Below are positions 43,587 through 54,889 of a DNA stretch of 64,000 nt, piece by piece. The first letter of the stretch is position 1, and each line of letters starts with the position of its first letter. Location: positions 1 to 64,000 of the forward strand of contig JASANG010000545.1 of NCBI GenBank assembly GCA_030248215.1. Reading direction: 5' to 3'. The translations under genes were made by a program, and so were the position numbers. The notes under the pieces are model-generated. The model made no database searches. It saw nothing but the letters and a program-made list of their open reading frames with translations, and was not told the origin of the DNA. The stretch comes from Enoplolaimus lenunculus (taxonomy: Eukaryota > Nematoda > Enoplea > Enoplida > Thoracostomopsidae).

Positions 43587-44052
43587 CCGCATCCGCAGCA
43601 AAATTTTCGTGAAGGGCTCTATATGATGCTGCTTAATTTAGAATAACTATTAAAGACGTGTTGCATTTCGTAATTCGCACAGCACTGTTAAAACAAACAC
43701 AACTATATTTGAGGCGTGAATCACTATGCTTAATAAACGACGTGTGAAAGAGGAACTATTAAAGATATTTCAATATAACAGTTCTAAGTGTTTCACTTTA
43801 TATCGCACCGTTGTCTCCGCGTCAACGGTTCAATTAAACTCAACAAAACTGTTAATTAAACTATAATCTTCAAGTTGAAATCAAACAAATTTTAAACCTT
43901 AACAATAGTCGTTGAACCCGGTGCTCGCGTGTGGCTTGGGCGTTGTTTGGTGTTCACATAAGGCGTCCATTTGAATGCATTTCAAGAATAAAGCAATTGC
44001 ACATTTTCAGGCTGAATGCAAACCGTAGTTACCCACACACGTCAAGTTTATC
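43587..44052. other. Unrecognised DNA
   Basis: No gene or repeat end recognised. Confidence 0.45.
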
Positions 44053-44228
44053 GGCAAATGTAAAGAACAGGGGCGGAACAGTATTATATTAAGCATATTC
44101 CAAACCTACGCCTAAGCCTAAGCCTAAGCGTAAACGTAAGCCAAGCAACAAAAATTAGTCTAACGCTTAAGGTTACTCTATTACAGTCCCACAGAAAAAC
44201 ATTCCGCCACTGATCTTTACATGGGCCA
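44053..44228. mobile_element. TTAGGC-bearing MITE
   Basis: GGCAAATGTAAAGAACAGGG at the left, CCACTGATCTTTACATGGGC at the right; CGCCTAAGCCTAAGCCTAAG in the centre. Confidence 0.8.
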
Positions 44229-44802
44229 GTTTATCAAACAAAAATTAGTAAAACAGGAACATAATTTCTTGGTGAAAATAGGACATCGTTTCTCTGACTA
44301 TTGCCTAAAATTAACCATATTTATTACTAATGATTAAGGCACATCGATAATCCATGTGAAGCATGAATATCTACACTCGCTATAAATAAATGCTCAGGTC
44401 TGTCTTGATTGCCAAACGATTAAAGCGTTTCAATGACATAGATAATTTGGACTGGAAACTAATTAAACTCGGGAACATTGAAAACAGAATTCACGTACGC
44501 CGTCAGGGCTTAAAATGATTGTGGCAACCAATTATGGAAATTGTCCTGCTTTTTCAATCTACTCGATGTCTCACAAGCGTGGCATTATAGCAGCGAGTTA
44601 GACCATAAACTTACGATCCGTATGTTTGCTAGATATATACAATGCATGAAAATGCACACAGGCAATCGACAAATGTATTTGATATGCTAATTCAAACACA
44701 GCACTTGATACCGTGTAAACTTATAATTTATTGAAATTTTCAAAAACTTCTTTTTTAAAATAGAAATTTAGTTTTTAGTATTAATGGGTTTCACTAAAAT
44801 TT

Positions 44803-45014
44803 GCCCCAACGTAAATAACAGGCGGTGGAACTATACTATAAGCAAAGCATATTACTAAGCCTAAACCTAAGCGTAAAAATGAGCTTATATCTAAGTCTAG
44901 CTTGTACCTAAGTGTAGCCTAACCTAAGCGTAAGCTACAAAATTAATCTTATGCTTATGTTTATACTGTCACAGTCCCACACAAAACGTTCTGCCTCTGA
45001 TCTTTACATGAGCC
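44803..45014. mobile_element. TTAGGC-bearing MITE
   Basis: GCCCCAACGTAAATAACAGG at the left, CCTCTGATCTTTACATGAGC at the right; CCTAAACCTAAGCG words inside. Confidence 0.72.
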
Positions 45015-45040
45015 AAAATTTGTATCAATTAAAGTTCACC

Positions 45041-45298
45041 CTATGTCATTAAATTTAGTGTAGCATGTGCTTCGCCACCTTCCAGTCCAAAAACGGTACT
45101 TAAAATATTTGGCCGGTATGGCTCGAATTTAACAAGGACCGTGAGAGCGTTATATTGAAATTCTTCGCTCAATCGGATGCTGTTATTTTTATTGTGTTTC
45201 AACAATATGTTCAATCTATGGAATTTTGCATCTACAATATTTAAGTATACTACTTCATCTACTGGAATTTTATGAAGTCCATCACAGGCAAGATACAA
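45041..45298 (-). CDS. Unrecognised open stretch, possible terminal exon
   Basis: 85 open codons on the minus strand ending at TAG, with protein-like composition (VDEVVYLNIVDAKFHRLN, EEFQYNALTVLVKFEPYR, NILSTVFGLEGGEAHATL). It has no ATG at its head; it opens right after TTTTAATAG, which could be a splice acceptor. No linked exon was identified and I do not recognise the family. It could be the last exon of a host gene, or a repeat-borne fragment. Confidence 0.3.
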   Translation of the reverse strand: MYLACDGLHKIPVDEVVYLNIVDAKFHRLNILLKHNKNNSIRLSEEFQYNALTVLVKFEPYRPNILSTVFGLEGGEAHATLNLMT

Positions 45299-45564
45299 CT
45301 ATTAAAAGTTTTACTACTCGGCTCAAATTTAATACGATATATTAAGTTCAATTGAAAGTTGTTTAACATCTTAATTGATTGACAAATGTAGAAGTATTAA
45401 GGCCTAGGCATTCTAGCAAATTCCACTCTAAATAATGGGTGTTCATGCACGATTAACGAAACTAAAAATGTGACCAGTGCAATGAAGATGAGTACTAAAC
45501 ATATATCTGTTTCAAGCTCCGACAACGGTATAGTATTCTCAAGCCAATGTATAGAGCAGTGCCG

Positions 45565-45642
45565 TAACAGTAGTTTGGCTCCGACAAGTTTCGTTGACCT
45601 CCAGCTCCGGCTCTGGTATTTTTCACTTCCGGTTGCACCCTG
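45565..45642. repeat. Joined ends of two MITE families
   Basis: GCAGTGCCGTAACAGTAGT (TTAGGC-MITE end) is followed by CTCCGGCTCTGGTATTTTTC and CGGTTGCACCCTG (CAGGGTGCAACCGG end). Truncated pieces. Confidence 0.5.
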
Positions 45643-46258
45643 ATAAATAGATGATTTCAATTTTATGCGCAATCTTTTTACAAATTAAACGCGAAACTGA
45701 AATTTACAACATTTATTCACAGTCTTTTTTAAATACCCTGCCGAATTATACGGGTCAAAATTATTTTACAACCTCTCATAAAACCGTTCCGCATCGGCTG
45801 CAAAAATCCTTAAAAGTTTACTGATTACTGTTAACCGAACAATCTGTTAACGGACTGAGATTCAACCGGTGCTGTGGATTAATTATCACCTGTGGGATTA
45901 AAATATTGTTTATTGAACGTTTGTCTATATATCCAGTAGCGCTGGCTCCACATTTCTTGCCGACCCGTTGTGTGTAACTTGATCCGTTCTCAGATATTGT
46001 GTAACATTCAAATTGTTATTCGACAGTTCAGTTGAGAAAATTTATCTAAATTTAATTTCACTATGCACTATTTCTTAATGTGATCCGGCTCAGGTAGCAA
46101 TTAGCACAACCGGTGAGTGACCTCTTCAACACGTTTCTGAGAGGAGGGTAAGGTGGTCTAAAATTGCGTTTGGGTAATGAAATTAAGACGCCTCTGTGGG
46201 CAGCGAAAAACTAATCGACAAGAAACCTGCGATGTCGATAATTCTCCCCTTAATTGTA

Positions 46259-46580
46259 CTATAGTGTCCCGAATAAGATGGGCGGGGGAGGTAATAGGGG
46301 TCCCGAGACGTTATTTTGTATGTGAATCAACAATAGTTTATTTCCCAAATTAGAGTCCAGTAAAGGGATAGAGTCCAAAATATATCGTTAGTCAAGAAAC
46401 GTTAATTTATCTAATTAGATTGACTGTATAAATGTTCTCTGGATCAAGTTACGTTCAGTACAGAATTTGATTCACTACTCAAATTGTAATGTTGCATTTA
46501 TTCTTGTAGCAGCATACATAAACCTTAAGTATATTTCTTAAGTAATCAACCTAACCCATACAAAATGACTGGCATTAAGG
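46259..46580. mobile_element. CTGTAGTGACCCGAATAAG-family MITE, right end lost
   Basis: CTATAGTGTCCCGAATAAGA after TA; the interior matches the family in reverse. No clear closing end. Confidence 0.55.
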
Positions 46581-47673
46581 TTATTGTAGCATATCTGTTA
46601 TGACCGATTTTAACCGGAAGCGGAAACCAACATCAGGTTACACCCTGGTGTATGGCCCATATAAATGGACGTGGATTATAAATAATCTGCGAAGGGTTTC
46701 CTCTCGAGTATCAAAATAAATATTATCAGTCACCCCTTCCTTTCTCTGGTCACTACAATACGAGGAAAACTTTTCTGCAAAAACTATGACATCTCTACGC
46801 ATGAATGCTGAAATCTGAAATTGACTTCTGCAGATTCTTTGTATTGTGCTTTGATGATATTTGGTATATGCAAGCTTGGCGAAATTTTTTGATATATGAC
46901 GCATCGCCGAGCACAATTCTAAGACAAAACGTTAGGCACAAGCACAAATAAAACTAAATCGATACAGCAATTACTTGATAGTACCCTCTATTCTGCATAA
47001 AGACTCAATACTCTAAGTATTAAAATTAAATATTTTACCTCAAGTTACATTGCTAGAAGCCACCAGGGCAAAGCTGAATATTTCAATATTGACAATCGTT
47101 TAAAAATTACGTAATTAAACGCTGTTAATTGGTTGAAGCTGCTTTCAAAGAAGCATACTTAAATTAACTGCCTGGTTCCGATAATCCGCTTTTCCTATGT
47201 AAACGTATCATTTTCCAGTGCGAAATAATATACTTGAACTTTAGATTGGATGCACTTGTAATCGTATTTTCAGATATAAGCCGGTATTGCAAATATATTA
47301 GGATTTAGCAATAGCTTTTAGCGTAAAATCTATACCAGCAAACTAGGCTTGGCTTTTTGAGCTACCATGGAGCTTAGCTTATAAATCTAAATTAAGATGA
47401 GGCTTAAGGTGACCTGTTAAGTCGATGATAACATTAAAAGAAACAGAGCATATTTCCGACGGTTACCTTAATATTTGCAGTAACCGAAGCTATGTGACGT
47501 TAAAGCTGGCAAAAATTGTATGCTTTAATCTTAATAAACAATTCATAAATTGTTACTGAACACCCCAAGAAGATTTCTACTCTGAGCAAAGGAAATTTTT
47601 CTAACACAGAATTCTTTGAATGAAGCCAAAACAAGTTTCGTTCAATGCACTTAAGATATCCGTAGGTTACGGT
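46581..47673. other. Unrecognised DNA with one MITE end
   Basis: CATCAGGTTACACCCTG near 46632-46648 is a truncated end. No gene. Confidence 0.45.
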
Positions 47674-47741
47674 TCACTCCGGTTTAGCCGGTTTTATAGA
47701 AACTTGGTCACTCCGGTTTAGCCGGTTTTATAGAAACTTGG
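47674..47741 (+). repeat. Perfect tandem duplication, 2 x 34 bp
   Basis: Both units start TCACTCCGGTTTAGCCGGTT and end TTATAGAAACTTGG. Confidence 0.9.
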
Positions 47742-47884
47742 ATCGATGTTTAGCAGCAAAACCATCGAAGGTAGATTTGTCTTCCATGGATAAGGAAAAT
47801 CTAAAATACAGCAGATTAAGCGAATTACCTAACTTCAACTAAGGTTATTTCAGCAATAATACAACAAAAACGAAAATAAAAATG

Positions 47885-47973
47885 ATTTTTCCGGCGGCAT
47901 GTATTTTTCACTTTCCGATACCGATAATTCTTTAAAATTCCGGTTCCGGTAACTTTTAATTCGGGTTGCACCC
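47885..47973. repeat. Right end of a CAGGGTGCAACCGG-family MITE
   Basis: TATTTTTCACTTTCCG, TTCCGGTTCCGGTAAC and CGGGTTGCACCCTG; the left part is missing. Confidence 0.6.
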
Positions 47974-48934
47974 TGGTGGAAGCCAAAACACTTTTAGGAA
48001 GGGCACGCAGATTGTTTTACAACGCTTGCAAGCGAGGCTAAAACTTCTCTAGCGAAATGCAAAATTTTTTCCATTCAAGCTGAGCTTTTCTGGTCTCCTT
48101 CTGTCTACCAGCTTGTGTTTGCCATCGAGTTTCCTAGCGTCAAAACTGTATCACACAAGCGATTCAACCGAATCGTATGCAATTTCAAAATTGTTCAACC
48201 TAGCACTTAAGCAGATCTTCCGGCATTTTAAAATCTATTATACCATTGCGTTAATTGATGCATTGTTCTATAACCCGTTGCATAACGTTCCTTGTGTATA
48301 AAGTGCACTTAGCACTATAGTATAAATATTTAAGCCAATTTTAATTTATAGAATTTTCACAATTCAAATTTTACCTCTCCTCCGTCACTCAGTATTTAGT
48401 TTCCTGTTGAAATCTAAACGATTCCTAATTGATCTAAATATCCCTGTTGCACAGGCGCGTATCGAGAACAAGCTTGGGGGTCGTAGTACCCGTTGGTGAA
48501 ATTTATTTCATTATAAATTATTAAGTCCGTCCTATACCTTATTCTTATTTACTTAAGTGCCGCAAATTGCGTTTGCGCTTGTATCAAGCACTTAGTTTCA
48601 CTCGCGAACCCCACCATCACAAATTTCCGGATCCGCCTCTTGTTGAACAAGATTAACGGCAACGAGGTCGATAAACTCAACTATGAAGGTTGATCAATAA
48701 AACGTCATATGTGACTCAATTATTTCTTAACAAATTTGTAATTGGATCAAATTTCGTATTTAAGTAAATTCGACGTTTTGTTCAATTGGTTACAGTAAAC
48801 AAGCAACTGGTCTGAAGGAAATGCCAGATATTTAAACATAGGTTTTGCTTATTAGTTGGCGGCGTACAACCACAGCTCTTTCGGTTTTAATTCAATCTGT
48901 CTTAGGTAAAATTTATTTGAAGGTTTCGCGGGTC
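47974..48934. other. Unrecognised DNA
   Basis: The open stretch 48113-48301 has no known motif. No gene called. Confidence 0.4.
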
Positions 48935-49095
48935 CGTAGGCAAGGGGGGCCAAGCCGGACTCAACCACCCTTTGGAAATTTGTGGTCCACTTTGAAAATT
49001 TTCAACCTTACATGCAAGTTAACAAAAACCCTTGTATACCCATTATGAAAATTTTTTAGTCCGCCTAGCAAGGTGATCTGGTTACGGGACTGAGC
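48935..49095. repeat. GGCCCCCC-type repeat, copy 2
   Basis: AAAATTTTCAACCTTACATG, AAAACCCTTGTATACCC and AGCAAGGTGATCTGG match 23495-23640. Confidence 0.55.
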
Positions 49096-50205
49096 TTCCG
49101 GAAATTTCAGCATTGAAACGTTTTGTTTAAAGTTGTCTTATTACAACGACGATCAACCTTAACAGGGTGCACCCGTAGGTGAGAACGCCGAAGCCGGAGG
49201 TCAACAATGTTTGCCGGAACCGAAGGAAGCAGCATTCCATACCACGACCGTTATACCTAAATATAACAGTTTATGAGTTAGGGAAATAATTTAACTATAC
49301 AGTTTCAAATTTACGATAGCATGACTTTAGAAAACCGAATCTAAGATATAATGGCGAAATTTTAAGATGTTGCATCACAGAGCAATAAAACTCACAAAAG
49401 GTGCAGTTTAAGTTGAATTCTACCGCAATAAAACGTAGTTCATTAAATTCAACTTTTTGCTCAACACCAAAGGTACAATTTTAAATATGTAAATGAGAGA
49501 AATTACATGCACCATCTACATCATACATTATATTATTGAGAGGGTAGGCTGTGTATAGTGTAGGCTATGCATAGGCACCAATGAGAGTGAACCCCAGACT
49601 ACGGAGATTAAGTTTATAAGCACAAGGGTCAAGCGTTCCATCAGAGCACATTATCCTTGTCCATTGGCGTAGCCAGGATTTTGGAAAAGAGATAGTCGAT
49701 CGGTTATGCTTTGTCCACTTTATCGTGTCTTTGTTTCTTCAATTTCCCTTTGCTAAGGTTTTTCCAAACTCGCGTTGGAAATAGGCGTCGCCAATTTCTA
49801 CATACGTGGCACACGATAAAGTGGACGATGCATTATGTTCTATGAAATTCGCACAACGTTACCCGGTTCAATTGGTAAAAATAGCGAATTATCCCACCAC
49901 CATGAGGAAAAAGAAAATTCTGTTATAAATCTGTGCAAGGGAACAACTTGGAGTGGATATTGTGCAAAACGTCAGTCTAAGGATTCTTTATTAACGTTAC
50001 TTGTAAATAGGCCTAAAGCATTTGTCTAAATTTACTAAAATCGAGTGATCTTCCTATATAACGTCTAACAGCGTAACACCGAACGCGGAGCAGTTGAAAA
50101 AAGGCGATATTTAACAATAATCACTGTTTTCTGGTTCAAGTTGAAAACATTTCATCGCCACCTACTGGAGTAAGAACGATGAAATGGTTCGCTCTGTGCA
50201 ACTGC
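49096..50205. other. Unrecognised DNA with a truncated MITE end
   Basis: CAGGGTGCACCCGTAGGTG and GCCGGAGGTCAACAATG near 49164-49210 are the left end of the 15819-16168 family. No gene. Confidence 0.45.
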
Positions 50206-50392
50206 GGGCCAGAGTATAGAACAGGGCCGTAACAGTAGTATAACCGGATTTCTAGACGAAAGTTTAAGCCTAAGCGTAAGAGTGAACATATACCTGAGAC
50301 TTAAACCTAATCAATAATCAAATCTAAAGCTGAAACCTAGTCTATTGCAATCCCACAAAAAAACGTTCCGGCAATGCTCTTTTTTGGGGCCA
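50206..50392. mobile_element. TTAGGC-bearing MITE
   Basis: GTATAGAACAGGGCCGTAAC at the left, CAATGCTCTTTTTTGGGGCC at the right; AAGCCTAAGCG inside. Confidence 0.68.
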
Positions 50393-51704
50393 ACGACGAA
50401 GGAAAGTTAGATTGATATCTAAGCAGGACAAAACAATTCCGCCGCAGGCTCAGGACTTCCGGTTAAATCGTAATCCGCGCATGCAGATAAACTCAATGCA
50501 TGCACTAAGCACAGTACGATTTTTAGCCTGATTCGGTTTGAAATTCAAGTTTTTAAAACTACTGTTGTACCGCCGTGTGTCACCATTCAAATGTACGTTT
50601 ATTTTCGATGTCCAAGTAATAAACCATGAAAAATACAAAATATACCCGATATATACATAATAATATCACAGTTAATAAAGTGAAAGATATCCCAACAACA
50701 ACCATGTTTGTACCAGCAACATGTAAACACCACCCCTATGTACCGTTAATAACCGTAGACATTCTATCCCTCAAAAAATCGGAAGACCAAACTTCACGAT
50801 ATCGAGCACCATTCAGCAGGGCGGCTCGAACGCTTATATCTGTTTAACTTTCAGACTTTCATCTTACAAAAAAGCAAAATTCTTACGGTATCTAGCCTTC
50901 TAAGGATTCCAGGAACGCTGCACCCACAGAGCCGGTACAGCCACTCCCATAGCACCAGTGGTAGGGTCCCGCTCACCCACACAAGCTTTTAAACAAAAAA
51001 ATTAAAAAATGTTTGATCATCGCAAGGGGTCACCACCATGGAATTTTGGGGGCACATCCTTGCCTGCTCGGGCGCTCTGCACAATTTATGTCATTCAAAC
51101 CAATCGTTATCATGGGCAGAGCCAGCTTTGTATTCAGAGTGGGTAAAACCTCATTTTTTAAAATTAGAATCCAACAGATTGGTCTAAAGTCTATGAAAGT
51201 GGTTATTTGGTCTTTACAGAATTTTTAGCACGAGATCTATTTCAGCATTCCTCCGGTTGTATATTATACGCCACTGACCATTAATTACTTATTCATAACA
51301 TATTTTGTATTGCACACCGTCCGAGATGCCGTGATAAATTAGTTCTTGAAATAAACATCAGTCCATATATTTTTCTGATTCACAGTAAATAAATGTCTTT
51401 CTCTCCTTAAAGCCAATTGTTAGCTACAAAGCAAATATCGAATATGGCCTGCTTCTGTCCGTTTTGTTTTTGGTTTTAAGAGCAATAAGCCAGTTGATCC
51501 GGCTCCAAATTGTAGTAGACTGTTTTGCCGACCTTGAAGGAGTCGCTGTTTCTGAAATGCTTTTTGCAGTAGCATAACTTGGTGGCTACCGAAATTTTTA
51601 GCGGTGTACGCCAGCAGAAGTTTAGTCGTCAAAGCTTAATTGAATCTGGCAGAATTGGTAACTGTTTGATGTTAGCGCGAACCAAAAAGCGAATGATAAC
51701 GCGG
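50393..51704. other. Downstream of ephrin B, no gene recognised
   Basis: Contains the 3' UTR of ephrin B by position; no clear polyadenylation signal was identified on the minus strand. Open stretches here lack motifs. Confidence 0.4.
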
Positions 51705-54700
51705 TTATAGTCGGCGCAGGAATGCGATCAAAGCAAACAGGACGATTGTAAGGATGTTCACAGGTAGTCGACGGGCGTCGCTGCTTGAGTCAGCTACAAT
51801 ATAAAAATAAAAATATTTAGTAAACTGAAGAAATCTATTACACAAATTTAGACTAAAAAAATAAATAACGAAATAACAACACAAAAAACATTTAATTAAC
51901 TCAGATTAATACATCAAACTGCAGCCTGCGCATTGAGGCGGTAATTCGAAAGTTCAAAACATATGCAGAACTTTGTTACATTTTCCTTCTGAGTTCACCC
52001 AAAACTAATCGTTTTCCGAGCGATGTTACTTTGAGTGGCGTAACCGTACGATTAGCATATTCCTAAGCGTAAGTCTCAGCACAAAGGTACATCTATAATT
52101 TATGGCCAACCTGAGCAAAAAATAGTCTAATTTTAAGTTTACTCTATTATAAGGTCGCGAAAAAATGGTTTGCTCATCAAACTGTTGCGGGACTGGAGGC
52201 ATTTACTATGTACGATGTGCCATACGGCAATGTTGTTAAATATGTTGAGTAGATTCGTTCAAATGTCTGTCGATATTAGGACACTCCAAGAACTTAGCAA
52301 GCTATCTTGCTGAGGGATGGGCTTTATGAGCGGTATACAAGGGTTTCAGGTGACTCACGTACGTGATTGAATCATTCGTGAAGGACCAAATGTTACCTAG
52401 TTAAACGTTAACCTCGTTCCGATTTAAACTTTCACGCTAAAACTACTTAAAAATTAATTAGACAACCAAGAGTTTTTCAATTTTTTGAGTGGCTGTGTTT
52501 TAAACTCCACCTGGGCCACATTTACATGTGTTTCTGTTTACTTTCAAGCAACCGACTTGAATACAAAATTAAGACCTCGATATCTTTATCTCTCTTTACC
52601 CCTTCTGGCTACGCCATTGAGGACAACTGTATTCAGGGCTAAACTGGCATCAAACACCAGCCATGACACTTCGACGTAAACCTTCCCCTCTAACTATTTG
52701 GAAATATAGTTGCATAACCAAATGAATTTATATTTCAAATGTAACTTACTTGCATACTCGATCAAGACCTCAATATCTTCAAGCCCATCCCGATGTGTTC
52801 GATGGTGTACCAACATATCTTCTCGTAACTTCCTTTGTCGTTCCTGCAGCACTGCGTCGAGTTGTGCAACTGCACGAGGACTCCAATGCTCTCGTGGCAC
52901 TGGTGGCAATGCTATTTGCCGGAGCGGGCGGTCAGCTAAGAAGTCGTATCGTGTTCGTTCAATGTTTGCTGATGTTTGTTGGTGTTTACTGGAATGCCGT
53001 TGTTGACTGAATGGTGAATGTTTGGGGTTGGTTTCGGAACTATGTAAGTTCGGTCGGGGTTGAATAGGAGTTACAGGATAGGAGCGATATGGATGATGTG
53101 GTCTTTTGGGAACAAAGTGCTCTTGAGCGGTAGATGACGATGCTAAAAGTTTTCGAGGCCTGTACCCGTTTACGTTGATTGCCATTCGTAAGCCACTGGA
53201 AGCACATAAACCACCTGCACTTTGCCGAATTGTACGTTTAGAGCCACCCGATGTCGCTGAAATACAAAATTTAAAGAAAATCAAACATTTAAATTATCCA
53301 AAAACCTTTCTTTTCGGACAGATTTTGTTCTATATCTAATAATCTCAAGAAAACAATTTTAACCATTATTTGAAACTTATAGGCTGTTATTTGCGCACTT
53401 CTCCTAAAATGTATACTTGTAGCTTAAAATGAAGATTATTTGTAGTTAAAGACTATATTTTGCTGCTATAAAGTGGACCCACATTAACTATACTGGACTG
53501 TCCACTAAATTTAAGCCAATGCCTAACCTAAAATAGTATAAAATTTAGCGTAAGCCTAAGTATAAACCTAAACCTAAGGCTAATTAGTAGTCAGTGCAAC
53601 CTGCCTTTTCATTATCTGAAAAGCCAAATGTTGGAAAAATGTGACTAAATTTTTCAAGTAGTACCTATTAAAGCTTATCCCCGTTTATAATTAAAGGTCC
53701 TCCTTAGGTGCAACGGAGGGGCTTTAGTTGACCGAAATCTTTGAAAATGGCGAACTTGCCTATTTTGGATATGAACTTACAAATGAAATAACTTGTGGTA
53801 TTTGGACGAAACTCAGGTGCACCCGGATTTGGAGACCATTCGCGGAAAGTGATCGAGAGCGGACGAGTCATGAGCAGCGGAGTTGAGCATCGAATCATTA
53901 TTCTTGCGTTTCCGTCTAAGATACAGTTGTCGAAACCCCATTTTGACACCTGAAATATGAATGCCAGCGATTATGAACAATTGACATAAATGTTATAGTT
54001 GCATTCATGAAAACCATACAAGGTGAATGCCAGAAGAGATATACACGTCCACGAAATGTCTAGAGAGGCGAGAAAAAGCCCTTTGAACAAGCTTTGCGGG
54101 AAGTCAAACGCAACTTCAGTACTAAATCTTCATACTAAATTTCAAGTTTGGCTCAGTCCAGTAGGACATCTTTACGTCCCCCAATGTTCGCTCCATTTAT
54201 AAATGGTGCGTTGCATCAGAAAAATAAAAAGCCGAAAAGTAAGCTATCAGTAAACTAAAGACGAGACCTGATAAATGATCAAGTACTCTGGAAAAACAGA
54301 TTTTGGCATTGACTGATAAAATGGGCAATGAATGCTGATTCGATCTTTCATCCAAGCTTCAACGACTGGAGGTGAAGTTTGACGAAATCTGAAATAAAAC
54401 ATGAACATGATGTTTATGTAAGCAGTTGTCGGAAAACCTTGCATGTTTCAGTAATAAATAGTGACGACGGCCCCCAATTGGGCAGTGCCGACCCTTGGTG
54501 GGACCCTTTCTTGTCAAACTTATTTTTTTCACGGACCACAAAGTTATAAAGCTGTGAAACATTTTATTGGGGGCCCCCCAGACCTGTTTGGGGGCCCACG
54601 AACGTCCTAACTCGGGCCCTGGTAGTAAATATTATGGATAGATTTATTGCGCAATGAAAAATCATACAGTAACTGACGTATCAAACGTGTATTAAAATAC

Positions 54701-54889
54701 TGTATTTCAAATAGCAAAATCAAGGAAGGCAATATCGAAGCAATCTATATATCGTGTTTCTTGAAGAGATGCAAACAAAGACAATAAAACTTACATTGGA
54801 TTGCTTGAGTTCCAAAATACATCAGATAGTTGCAAACCAGATGTCTGCGCCCAGAACGAGGCAGAAAGAAGTAAAATCAGTAGGCTCAT
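51705..54889 (-). CDS. Ephrin (copy B), complete GPI-anchored Eph-receptor ligand, 5 exons
   Basis: Exons on the minus strand: 54795-54889, 54268-54388, 53781-53949, 52750-53256, 51705-51793; intron phases 2, 0, 1, 1. They join to 326 residues. Residues 1-18 (MSLLILLLSASFWAQTSG) are a signal peptide. The ectodomain carries the ephrin hallmarks FWNSSNP (with an N27 sequon), DRISIHCPFY, SITFREWSPNPGAPEF, SYFISTSGG and GGLC, with cysteines 53, 81, 93 and 146 at the four conserved positions. A polar stalk of about 150 residues follows, ending VLIEYAT. The last exon gives a small-residue stretch (DSSSDA) and then VNILTIVLFALIAFL, a typical GPI-attachment signal. Acceptors are TTTCAG-like; one donor (GTCTCG after exon 2) is weak. 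An in-frame ATG lies 37 codons upstream, but the chosen Met gives the better signal peptide. Ephrins are cell-surface ligands of Eph kinases in contact guidance. Family assignment is by motif recognition. Confidence 0.9.
53520..53590. repeat. TTAGGC-type words in an intron of ephrin B
   Basis: GCGTAAGCCTAAGTATAAACC and CCTAAACCTAAGGC; a worn piece of the TTAGGC-bearing MITE family between the third and fourth exons. Confidence 0.5.
54450..54625. repeat. GGGCCCCC-ended repeat in an intron of ephrin B
   Basis: GACGGCCCCCAATTGGGC at the left and TTGGGGGCCCACG...CGGGCCCTGG at the right form a GC-rich inverted-repeat unit unlike the AT-rich intron around it. Confidence 0.5.

Noticed and set aside
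52710-53010. Plus-strand open stretches with many Cys and Arg residues
   Set aside because: They are antisense shadows of the large fourth exon of ephrin B.
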